Shown here: positions 9,481 to 15,810 of the stretch, piece after piece
Position numbering within the stretch: the stretch's first letter is position 1
How the letters are laid out: every line of letters begins with the position of its first letter
DNA from: an uncultured Rivibacter sp.
Lineage (GTDB): Bacteria > Pseudomonadota > Gammaproteobacteria > Burkholderiales > Burkholderiaceae
DNA: 21,681 nt
Direction of reading: 5' to 3'
Assembly (NCBI GenBank): GCA_946481025.1
Contig: CAMLNA010000072.1
Span: forward strand, 1 to 21,681
Made by a program: the position numbers and the translations under genes
Notes under the pieces: generated by a model
What the model was told of the DNA's origin: nothing
Databases searched by the model: none
The model's input: the letters and a program-made list of their open reading frames with translations, nothing else

Positions 9481-9843
9481 ATGCCCTACGGAGCGCTCGC
9501 CGACGCGGTGGTGCTGCTGCACCTCGCCTTCATCGCCTTCGCGGTGCTGGGCGGCCTGCTGGTGCTGCGCTGGCACCGGGCCGCCTGGCTGCACCTGCCG
9601 GCGCTGGCCTGGGGCGCCTTCATCGAGTTCAGCGGCGGCACCTGCCCGCTCACGCCGCTCGAGAACACGCTGCGCGCGGCGGCCGGGCGCGCGGTGTACT
9701 CGCAAGGTTTCGTCGAGCGCTACATCGTGCCGCTCATCTATCCCGGCGAGCTGACGCGGGAGCTGCAACTGGTGCTGGGCGGCGGGCTCGTCGGCATCAA
9801 CCTGGCGGTCTACGGCCTCGTGCTGTATCGCCGGCGGGCCTGA
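9481..9843 (+). CDS. DUF2784 family small membrane protein
   Basis: The 120-residue product matches my memory of DUF2784, a widespread small inner-membrane family of unknown function. The start at 9481 gives MPYGALADAVVLLHLAFI; an in-frame ATG 57 bases upstream would overlap the reductase and add a Cys/Arg-rich stretch without family similarity. Hydrophobic segments lie near residues 6-30 (VVLLHLAFIAFAVLGGLLVL), 38-50 and 97-115 (LVLGGGLVGINLAVYGLVLY). The family hallmark FIEFSGGTCPLTPLENTLR is present, followed by a GFVERYIVPLIYPGE segment. It is the last gene of the plus-strand operon, and its TGA abuts the convergent tagH stop. Confidence 0.85.
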   Translation: MPYGALADAVVLLHLAFIAFAVLGGLLVLRWHRAAWLHLPALAWGAFIEFSGGTCPLTPLENTLRAAAGRAVYSQGFVERYIVPLIYPGELTRELQLVLGGGLVGINLAVYGLVLYRRRA

Positions 9844-10893
9844 TCAGCCCTGCTGGCGCTCCTGCGCCGGCGCCCGGCCCAGTTCCGTCAGCTGCCGCTC
9901 GTAGGCCTGCAGAAAGGCCCGCCCGAACAGCGAGTCGAAGTCGCCTTCGATCTCGTGCACGATCTCGCCGTACTGCTCGTCGTAGCTTTCCCACAGCTTC
10001 GCCTTGCGCGCCGCGGGCAGCAGGCTTTCCCAGACGCCGCGCGGCGCCAGGCGGCGCTCCAGCGAGCCGGGGTCGAACTGCGCCAGCACCTCGTCCACCG
10101 CGGCGCGCATGCCGGTGAGCAGCGCCACCTCGTGGGCCCGCAGGTCGTCGAAGGCTTCGGTCAGCGCGGGCAGCGGCTCGACGAAACCGCGCCGCGGCGG
10201 TCCGAGCAGGTGGTTCAGCGCCGCATCCACGTCGGGCGAGAACTTCAGCGGGTTGTTCTCGCGCGTGCGGATCTGCGTGCGGCTCGCGCCCAGCTCGCGC
10301 TTGGCGATGGTGCGCGTGGCCAACAGGGCCAGCGTTCCGGCGACGGCCCGGCGCAGCAGGCTGCCGATGAGGACGAGCTGTTCGGCGGACCGCTCGGCCA
10401 TCGGCGGCACCGGCAGGCCCAGGCCGCGGTACAGCGCCGCATGGAAGGCCTCGAGCTGTGTGCCGCGAGCCTGCGCGGCGTCGGCGGCCGCGGGGTCGAG
10501 GTCCGAGGCGCGGCGGCGCCGGCCGGGCCGGCGCACGTTGCTGGTTTCGCCCAGCACCACGTCCACCTGCGCCGGCGCCGGGGGCTCCGCGGCCAGCAGC
10601 ACGTAAGGCCCCACGGTGATGCGCGCCCCTGCCCGCAGCGGCATGTCCACGTTCAGCGGCATCACCTCGCCGTCGAGCTCGACGTCGAGGTGCGTGCCGA
10701 CCTGGCGGATGAAGTGCTGGCCGTCGCGAAAGCTCACCAGCAGCTGCTTGCGCGAAATGCTGCGCTCGGGGTCGCTGAGCATCAGCGCGCATTCGGCGCT
10801 GCGGCCGATGGCCCCGACGGCCTCGCCGAACATGACCGGCAGCGGCGCACCCTGCGCCGCTCCCTCGGGGGAAACGATGCGTATGCCGATCAT
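9844..10893 (-). CDS. tagH: T6SS-associated FHA domain protein TagH (Fha/ImpI type)
   Basis: TagH/Fha proteins read threonine phosphorylation and activate type VI secretion. Starting at 10893 (MIGIRIVSPEGAAQG) the protein has 349 residues. An ATG at 10974 would add 27 Cys/Arg-rich residues and is less likely. The FHA domain occupies about residues 1-95 with the phospho-binding Gly30-Arg31-Ser32 and Ser47-Arg48. The usual SRxH histidine is Gln50 here, and the NG(T/S) loop reads QVGTHLDV. After a basic linker (RRPGRRRRAS) comes the TagH/ImpI C-terminal domain: RTRENNPLKFSPDVDAALN, then AFDDLRAHEVALLTGM, FDPGSLERRL and KLWESYDEQYGEI. It diverges from the kinase-tssL-tssM operon, whose products are its likely partners. 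Confidence 0.92.
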   Translation of the reverse strand: MIGIRIVSPEGAAQGAPLPVMFGEAVGAIGRSAECALMLSDPERSISRKQLLVSFRDGQHFIRQVGTHLDVELDGEVMPLNVDMPLRAGARITVGPYVLLAAEPPAPAQVDVVLGETSNVRRPGRRRRASDLDPAAADAAQARGTQLEAFHAALYRGLGLPVPPMAERSAEQLVLIGSLLRRAVAGTLALLATRTIAKRELGASRTQIRTRENNPLKFSPDVDAALNHLLGPPRRGFVEPLPALTEAFDDLRAHEVALLTGMRAAVDEVLAQFDPGSLERRLAPRGVWESLLPAARKAKLWESYDEQYGEIVHEIEGDFDSLFGRAFLQAYERQLTELGRAPAQERQQG

Positions 10894-10972
10894 TCGAGCC
10901 AGGGCCAACACATTGGGGAGACCTCTCCAGACCGCAACCGCGCAACAGCGTCGGGCCGAAGGGTCGCGGGCC

Positions 10973-11001
10973 ATATTACTGCTGCCGCCACTCTCTGCGA
11001 G
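10973..11001 (-). promoter_or_regulatory. Weak candidate promoter for tagH
   Basis: On the minus strand, TAATAT (10973-10978) with CTCGCA (10996-11001) spaced 17 bases resembles a degraded sigma-70 promoter (4/6 and 3/6 matches). If it is real, transcription starts near 10965, which removes the upstream ATG at 10974 and supports the tagH start at 10893. The match is weak. Confidence 0.25.
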
Positions 11002-11006
11002 CCCCT

Positions 11007-11037
11007 AAAAACACGGGCCCGGATGCACCGCGGGCCC
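11007..11037 (-). terminator. Rho-independent-like hairpin with T-tract, minus strand
   Basis: Two GGGCCC blocks (11032-11037 and 11015-11020) can pair around a GC-rich loop with inner GG/CC pairing. On the minus strand the stem is followed by GTG and five Ts (11011-11007). This is a good intrinsic terminator in the direction of tagH. The plus strand has no T-tract after the stem. It lies upstream of tagH, so it would act as an attenuator or insulator rather than at the end of a gene. Confidence 0.5.
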
Positions 11038-11052
11038 TCCGCGTTCGAGTGA

Positions 11053-11082
11053 TTGACAGTGCCTTGAGGGGGGGTCTAGATT
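11053..11082 (+). promoter_or_regulatory. Sigma-70-like promoter for the T6SS operon
   Basis: A perfect TTGACA (11053-11058) is followed after 18 bases by TAGATT (11077-11082, 4/6 match to TATAAT); TCTAGA at 11075-11080 with a 16-base spacer is an alternative. The expected transcript start near 11089 leaves a leader of about 48 bases before the ATG at 11137. A run of seven Gs occupies the spacer. Local AT content is clearly higher than in the surroundings. Confidence 0.55.
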
Positions 11083-11136
11083 GATTTCTCATCGTGGACA
11101 CCGGGCATGTGCCCCATGTGGAGAGGTGCGGAGCAA

Positions 11137-12075
11137 ATGATGCGGGGACTCGTCACCGCCGCCCTGGCGGCAGGGTTGTGCTGCAGCGCGAAGGCGGCCG
11201 ATGCGACCGGCGTGGTCACCATCCTGGAAGGTGATGCGGTGGTCTATCGGGGCGCCGGCCGCCTGCACGCCGCCGAGGGGCTGCGCCTCGCACCCGGCGA
11301 CATCATCGAGACCGGCGCATCCACCTTCGCACAGGTCGAGCTGGGCGAGCAGGCGGTGGTGCAGTTCGGCCCGTCCACGCGCGCCTGGCTCGGCGCAGCG
11401 GCAGGCGCGAAGCAGAAGCCGGAGCGCTGGCTGTACGTGATGGAGGGTTGGACGAAAGTCACTGGCGGCAAGACGCAGGCGGCGGCGTACGAGCTGCGCA
11501 CGCGGCCGTTCTGGATGTCGTCGCCTTCCGGTTCGGTGGTGGTCTTCAAGGTGGTGCCCGCCGAGACCGCGCTGTTCGTCGAACGCGGCGAGACCCGCCT
11601 GGCCGAGCACCAGGCCGGCGGCGCGCCCGTCGCGGTGGCGCTCAAGCAGGGCGACTACTACCTGCGCAAGCCTGGCGCGCGAGGCGCGGTCAACCCCGGC
11701 GGCATGCAGGGCTTCGTGAGCGACATGCCGCGTGGCTTTCGCGACTCGCTGCCGCTGCGCCTCGACCGCTTCCGCGACGTCGATTTCAAGCCCAAGGATG
11801 CGCCGGCCTTCGGCTATGCCGACGTCGAGGTGTGGCTCAAGGCCGACCCATGGATCCGCCGCCCGCTCATGCAGCGCTGGCGCGCCAAGGCCAGGGAGCC
11901 GGCGTTCCGCGCGGCGCTGATCGAGAACCTGTCGTTCCATCCCGAATGGGACCCGATCCTGTTCCCCGAGAAGTACCTGCCCAAGGACAAGGACAAGGAA
12001 AAAGAGCCGCGGCGCGCCGCGCCGGCGGCCCAAGGCGCGGCCAGCACGGCCGCCGCCTCCTCCCCCACTCGCTGA
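11137..12075 (+). CDS. Exported FecR-domain protein
   Basis: FecR-like domains occur in envelope sensors and regulators. The start at 11137 gives 312 residues with a clean signal peptide (MMRGLVTAALAAGLCCSAKA, then AD), preceded by GAGAGG and GGAG purine runs. ATGs at 11107, 11116 and 11140 are alternatives. The FecR segment spans about residues 25-90: VVTILEGDAVVYRGAGRLHA, LRLAPGDIIETG and VVQFGPSTRAWLG. A second beta-rich part (FKVVPAETALFVERGETRLA) follows. After residue ~195 comes a Trp- and Arg-rich segment I do not recognise (VEVWLKADPWIRRPLMQRW). The C-terminus is a charged KDKDKEKEP run and an Ala/Ser-rich tail. No second membrane span is visible, so it is probably periplasmic. It heads the T6SS operon, nine bases before the sensor gene. 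Confidence 0.8.
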   Translation: MMRGLVTAALAAGLCCSAKAADATGVVTILEGDAVVYRGAGRLHAAEGLRLAPGDIIETGASTFAQVELGEQAVVQFGPSTRAWLGAAAGAKQKPERWLYVMEGWTKVTGGKTQAAAYELRTRPFWMSSPSGSVVVFKVVPAETALFVERGETRLAEHQAGGAPVAVALKQGDYYLRKPGARGAVNPGGMQGFVSDMPRGFRDSLPLRLDRFRDVDFKPKDAPAFGYADVEVWLKADPWIRRPLMQRWRAKAREPAFRAALIENLSFHPEWDPILFPEKYLPKDKDKEKEPRRAAPAAQGAASTAAASSPTR

Positions 12076-12084
12076 GGTCGCCCC

Positions 12085-12957
12085 ATGAAGCTGCTGCTCA
12101 AGTTCAACCTGGTGTTCCTGCTCATCTTCGCCATCGGCATCGTGGCGGCCGGTCGCGTGTCGTGGACGCTGCTGGAGCGCAACGCCCGCGCCGAAATCGC
12201 CGAGAACGCCCGGCTGCTGATGGACACCGCACTGGCCGCCCGCACCTACACGTCCACGCAGGTAAACCCGCTGCTCGAAACGCAGATGAAGTACACCTTC
12301 CTGCCGCAGTCGGTGCCGGCCTACTCGGCCACCGAGGTGTTCAACGACCTGCGCAAGAAGCACACCGAGTACAGCTACAAGGAGGCGGTGCTCAACCCGA
12401 CCAACCCGCGCAACCGTGCGGTCGAGTGGGAAACGGACATCGTCACCCAGTTCCGCGGCAACAAGGACGCCGCCGAGATCATCGGCGACCGCGACACGCC
12501 CACCGGCCGCTCGTTCTACATCGCGCGGCCCATCCGCATCGCCAACCCCGCCTGCCTGCGCTGCCACAGCACCGTGGACGCCGCCCCCAAGACCATGATC
12601 GAGCGCTACGGCCCCGCCAACGGCTTCGGCTGGACCCTGAACGAGGTGGTGGGCGCGCAGATCATCTCGGTGCCCACCAAGGTGCCGCTCGAGCGGGCCG
12701 AGCGCGCCTTCGAGGTCTTCATGACATCCATCACCGTGGTGTTCATCGTCATCGGCCTGATGCTCAACCTCATGCTGTGGGCCATGGTGATCCGGCCCAT
12801 CGGCAGGCTCTCGAGCTTTGCCGACCGGGTGAGCATGGGCGAGCTCGAGATCCCCGAATTCAAGCGCACCTCGCGCGACGAGATCGGCGTGCTGGCGCAG
12901 TCGATCGGCCGCATGCGAACGAGCCTGGTCAAGGCCATGAAGATGCTGGACGCCTGA
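12085..12957 (+). CDS. Membrane sensor: Tll0287-like (DUF3365) domain with c-heme site and HAMP
   Basis: This 290-residue protein looks like the sensory half of a transmembrane receptor. A membrane span lies at about residues 6-24 (FNLVFLLIFAIGIVAAG). The periplasmic part resembles the DUF3365/Tll0287-like domain: VNPLLETQMKYTFLPQSVP, EVFNDLRKKHTEYSYKEAVL, then RSFYIARPIRI and the c-type heme motif CLRCH (Cys157, Cys160, His161), then VVGAQIISVPTKVPLERA. A second span covers about 211-237, followed by a HAMP domain (VIRPIGRLSSFADRVSMGE to residue ~288). The protein then stops, with no kinase, cyclase or methyl-accepting output domain. Covalent heme needs periplasmic maturation, so a redox or gas ligand signal is plausible. 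The adjacent soluble kinase is the natural candidate output; that link is inference. Confidence 0.85.
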   Translation: MKLLLKFNLVFLLIFAIGIVAAGRVSWTLLERNARAEIAENARLLMDTALAARTYTSTQVNPLLETQMKYTFLPQSVPAYSATEVFNDLRKKHTEYSYKEAVLNPTNPRNRAVEWETDIVTQFRGNKDAAEIIGDRDTPTGRSFYIARPIRIANPACLRCHSTVDAAPKTMIERYGPANGFGWTLNEVVGAQIISVPTKVPLERAERAFEVFMTSITVVFIVIGLMLNLMLWAMVIRPIGRLSSFADRVSMGELEIPEFKRTSRDEIGVLAQSIGRMRTSLVKAMKMLDA

Positions 12958-12999
12958 GCTCGTCATACTGCGCGCCAGCACCAGCAGCCAGCCCCTCAC

Positions 13000-14436
13000 A
13001 TGAACATTCCTGAACGTCTGGGCAAATACCCCGTCATCGGTGTTCTCGGCAGAGGCGCGATGGGAACCGTCTACCTGGCCACCGACCCCGTCATCAAGCG
13101 GCGCGTGGCGGTCAAGACCATCCGCAAGGAGCTGATCGACGACGACGACAAGGCCGAGACCATGTCGGGCCGCTTCCGCCGCGAGGCGCAGGCCGCGGGG
13201 GCGCTCAACCACCCGGGCATCGTCGGCGTCTACGAATACGGCGAAGACGAGCAATTCGCCTTCATCGCGATGGAATACGTCGAGGGCAACACGCTGCGCG
13301 AATACCTGTCGCGCGGCGTCGGCTTCGACGAGCGCGACACGGTGAGCATCATGGCGCAGCTGCTCGACGCGCTGGAGTTCGCGCACCGCAACAGCATCTG
13401 GCATCGCGACATCAAGCCGGCCAACATCATCATCATGAGCAACGGCCGCATCAAGCTGGCCGACTTCGGCATCGCGCGCATCGAGAACGCCGATCGCACG
13501 CGGGCCAACCTGCTGATGGGCACGCCCGGCTACATCGCACCGGAGTACTACCTCGGCGAGCACATCGACCACCGCATCGACATCTTCGCCGCGGGCGTGC
13601 TGCTCTACGAACTGCTCGCACTGCAGGCGCCGTTCCGCGGCCGGCCCGAGGCCATCATGCACGACGTGTGCTACCACGACCCGCAGCCGCCTTCGGAGGT
13701 GGATCCGCGCAGGCGCTGGCCTCAATACGACGCGGTGGTGGCCAAGGCGCTCGCCAAGAACCCCTCGCAGCGCTACCAGACGGCCGATGCGTTCCGCGCC
13801 GCGCTGCTGGCCGAGTACGCACACCCGGTGAGCAGCACGATCTCCGAAGCCACCATCATCTCCAACGTGGTGCGGCCCATCGGCGTCGATCCCACGCCCT
13901 CGGGCCCGCGTGCGCCTTCGCTGGGCAGCAACGTCGCCCCCGGCAGCAGCTCGGGAGGCACCAGCTCGCCCCCGCCCACCGGCTGGAGTGCCCCGGTGCT
14001 GTCGGGTGTCGAGATGGCGCTCGCGCGTTTCGTGGGGCCGGTGGCCCGGGTGCTGGTACGCAAGGCGGCCCACGTGCACAAGGACATCGACTCGCTCACC
14101 GCCTCGCTGATGGAGTCGCTCGATCGGGCCGAAGACCGCGAGGCGTTTGCCCGGGCCGTCACCGGCCGCCCCGTGACCCTGCCGCCGACGGTCGTGAACA
14201 CGCGCGACAACAATTCGGGCCCCGGCTCGGTGCCTCCCGGCCAGGCGCTCACGCCCGCCGACGTGGAGCGCGCCGCCCAACTGCTCACCGCCTACATCGG
14301 CCCCATCGCCAAGGTGGTGGCCAAGCGCGCCGCCGGCAGCTGCTCGAACCGCAACGAGTTCTTCAAGATCGTGGCGCAGAACCTCGAGAACGACGCGCAG
14401 CGCGAGCGCTTCCTGCGCGAAGCCGGGGCGGCCTGA
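13000..14436 (+). CDS. Soluble Ser/Thr protein kinase of the T6SS locus (PpkA-like role)
   Basis: A Hanks-type kinase of 478 residues. The catalytic domain (about 8-275) is complete: glycine loop GRGAMGTVYLA (17-27), Lys39 in VAVKTI, WHRDIKPANIII with Asp137, ADFGIAR with Asp155, GTPGYIAPEYY and DIFAAGVLLYELL. It is an RD kinase with nothing missing. A Ser/Thr/Pro-rich linker (about 277-335) contains Thr280 and Thr285 (STISEATIIS), possible autophosphorylation sites. The C-terminus holds two copies of a helical module: RFVGPVARVLVRKAA (343-357) onward to ~387 and AYIGPIAKVVAKRAA (from ~431) onward to ~475. No membrane span is visible, unlike Pseudomonas PpkA, which crosses the membrane. Lying between the HAMP sensor and tssL, it probably phosphorylates TssL and feeds TagH. 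Confidence 0.93.
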   Translation: MNIPERLGKYPVIGVLGRGAMGTVYLATDPVIKRRVAVKTIRKELIDDDDKAETMSGRFRREAQAAGALNHPGIVGVYEYGEDEQFAFIAMEYVEGNTLREYLSRGVGFDERDTVSIMAQLLDALEFAHRNSIWHRDIKPANIIIMSNGRIKLADFGIARIENADRTRANLLMGTPGYIAPEYYLGEHIDHRIDIFAAGVLLYELLALQAPFRGRPEAIMHDVCYHDPQPPSEVDPRRRWPQYDAVVAKALAKNPSQRYQTADAFRAALLAEYAHPVSSTISEATIISNVVRPIGVDPTPSGPRAPSLGSNVAPGSSSGGTSSPPPTGWSAPVLSGVEMALARFVGPVARVLVRKAAHVHKDIDSLTASLMESLDRAEDREAFARAVTGRPVTLPPTVVNTRDNNSGPGSVPPGQALTPADVERAAQLLTAYIGPIAKVVAKRAAGSCSNRNEFFKIVAQNLENDAQRERFLREAGAA

Positions 14437-14449
14437 CGCCCAGCCCGGC

Positions 14450-14465
14450 AAGGGGTGCAGTCGTG
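14450..14465 (+). promoter_or_regulatory. Ribosome binding site deciding the GTG start of tssL
   Basis: AAGGGG (14450-14455) stands seven bases before a GTG at 14463. The open frame runs much further upstream, but inside the kinase gene and with an Arg/Gly-rich composition foreign to TssL. This site and the following SADDERTII segment fix the start at the GTG. Confidence 0.65.
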
Positions 14466-15794
14466 AGTGCCGATGACGAGCGCACCATCATCGTCCCGGA
14501 CCCGGAACACACGATCCTGATGCCCTCGCCCGGCGGCCAGGCCACGCTGGTGATGCCGCGGCCCGAAGCGCCGCCGCAGCCGCGGGCGGCCAGACCCGCG
14601 GCTGAACTGCAGCGGCTGGTCGCCGGGATCAATCCGCTGCTGGGCGCCGCCAACACGCTGCTGGCGCTGGTGGAGCAGTTGCGTTCCACCACCTCGCATG
14701 CCGACCCGGGTGCCTTGCGCGAGCAGTTGCTCGACCGCGTGAAGGAGTTCGAGGCGCTCGCCCGGGCCAATGGCGTGCCGGTGCACCAGATCTCCGCCGC
14801 GCGCTACCTGCTGTGCAGCTTCCTCGATGAAGTGGTCGCCGGCACGCCGTGGGGCAACGAGCCGCCGTGGTCGCAGCGCAACCTGCTGCAGGAGTTCCAT
14901 GACGAGCGCTCCGGCGGCGAAAAGGCCTTCAAGCTGCTCGAGCGGCTGGGCGAGGACGTGACGGCCAACCACGACCTGCTCGAGCTGTTCTACGTGTGCC
15001 TGTCGCTCGGCTTCGAAGGCCGCTGGCGCGGCGTGCGCGGAGGGCGCGAGCAGCTCGAAGGCATTGCCGAGCGGGTGCTCGACCAGGTGCATCCGGCCCG
15101 CGGCTCGCCGGCCTCGCGCGCGCTGTCGCAGCGCTGGGAAGGCGTGCGCTCGCCCGGCAGCGGCCGGCTGTCGGTGCTGCCCCTGTGGGCGGTGTTCGCC
15201 ACGGGCGCCGCCCTGGTGCTGGGCGCCTGGCTGCTGGCGAATGCGCGCCTCGATGCCTTGGCGCAGCCGCTGTTCCGCCGGATCCACGAAGACACCGCCG
15301 CGCTGCGGGCCGAGCGCCTGCCGGCCGCTGCCGCGGGCATCGTGGCCGCCGCGAGGCCGCGCCTGGCGCCGCTGCTGCAGGCCGACGTCGCCAGCGGCGC
15401 GCTGCAGGTGCGCGACGAGCCCGCGCGCTCGATCGTCACGCTGCCGGCCGACGAGCTGTTCGAAGGCGGCAGCGCCCGCCTGCAGGCCGGCCGGATCGCC
15501 CTGCTCGGCCGCATCGCGCAGGCCCTGAAAACCCAGCCGGGCGTGGTGGTGGCCGTGGGGCACACCGACAACTCGCCCACCGCCTCGCTGCAGTTCCCGT
15601 CGAACTGGCACCTGTCGCGCGAGCGGGCGCAGGCGGTGATGGCGCAACTCACCCAGCAGGGCCTCGCCGTCGATCGCACCCGGGCCGAAGGCCGTGCAGA
15701 CGCCGAGCCGCGCGGTGCCAACGACACGCCCGAGGGCCGCTCGCGCAACCGGCGCATCGAGATCGAGCTGCTGCTGCCGCGGCCCGACGCCTGA
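14463..15794 (+). CDS. tssL: T6SS membrane protein TssL (DotU/ImpK) with C-terminal OmpA domain
   Basis: TssL is an inner-membrane component of the T6SS trans-envelope complex with TssM and TssJ. The 443-residue product has three parts. Residues 1-45 are a flexible N-terminus with three Thr-containing repeats (TIIVPDP, TILMPSP, TLVMPRP). Residues ~46-235 are the cytoplasmic DotU domain: SAARYLLCSFLDEVVAGTPW, NLLQEFHDERSGGEKAF and DLLELFYVCLSLGFEGRWRG. One membrane span lies at about 236-258 (LSVLPLWAVFATGAALVLGA). The periplasmic end (~315-440) is an OmpA-like peptidoglycan-binding domain: VVVAVGHTDNSP, SNWHLSRERAQAVM and SRNRRIEIELLL. This is the long TssL form, able to anchor itself to the cell wall. 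The gene follows the kinase by 26 bases and precedes tssM by 16. Confidence 0.94.
   Translation: MSADDERTIIVPDPEHTILMPSPGGQATLVMPRPEAPPQPRAARPAAELQRLVAGINPLLGAANTLLALVEQLRSTTSHADPGALREQLLDRVKEFEALARANGVPVHQISAARYLLCSFLDEVVAGTPWGNEPPWSQRNLLQEFHDERSGGEKAFKLLERLGEDVTANHDLLELFYVCLSLGFEGRWRGVRGGREQLEGIAERVLDQVHPARGSPASRALSQRWEGVRSPGSGRLSVLPLWAVFATGAALVLGAWLLANARLDALAQPLFRRIHEDTAALRAERLPAAAAGIVAAARPRLAPLLQADVASGALQVRDEPARSIVTLPADELFEGGSARLQAGRIALLGRIAQALKTQPGVVVAVGHTDNSPTASLQFPSNWHLSRERAQAVMAQLTQQGLAVDRTRAEGRADAEPRGANDTPEGRSRNRRIEIELLLPRPDA
14484..14564 (+). repeat. Triple Thr-h-h-[V/M]-Pro-x-Pro motif at the TssL N-terminus
   Basis: Three short peptide repeats start at Thr8, Thr17 and Thr28: TIIVPDP, TILMPSP and TLVMPRP. 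Each has Thr, two aliphatic residues, Val or Met, Pro, any residue, Pro. Codons differ between copies, so the similarity is at protein level. The +3 Val/Met fits FHA-domain preference for a hydrophobic or acidic residue three positions after phospho-Thr. Treating these as kinase targets is inference. Confidence 0.6.
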
Positions 15795-15810
15795 GCCCAC
15801 GAGACCCGCG

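Noticed and set aside
10894..10974. N-terminal extension of TagH from an ATG at 10974
   Set aside because: The added residues are Cys/Arg-rich with no FHA similarity, and a possible -10 element covers that ATG. It remains formally possible.
11089..14451. A 1120-codon open frame on the minus strand opposite the FecR, sensor and kinase genes
   Set aside because: It is antisense to three well-supported genes, its translation is His/Arg/Gly/Val-rich without domain motifs, and such long antisense frames are expected in DNA with strong G/C third-position bias.
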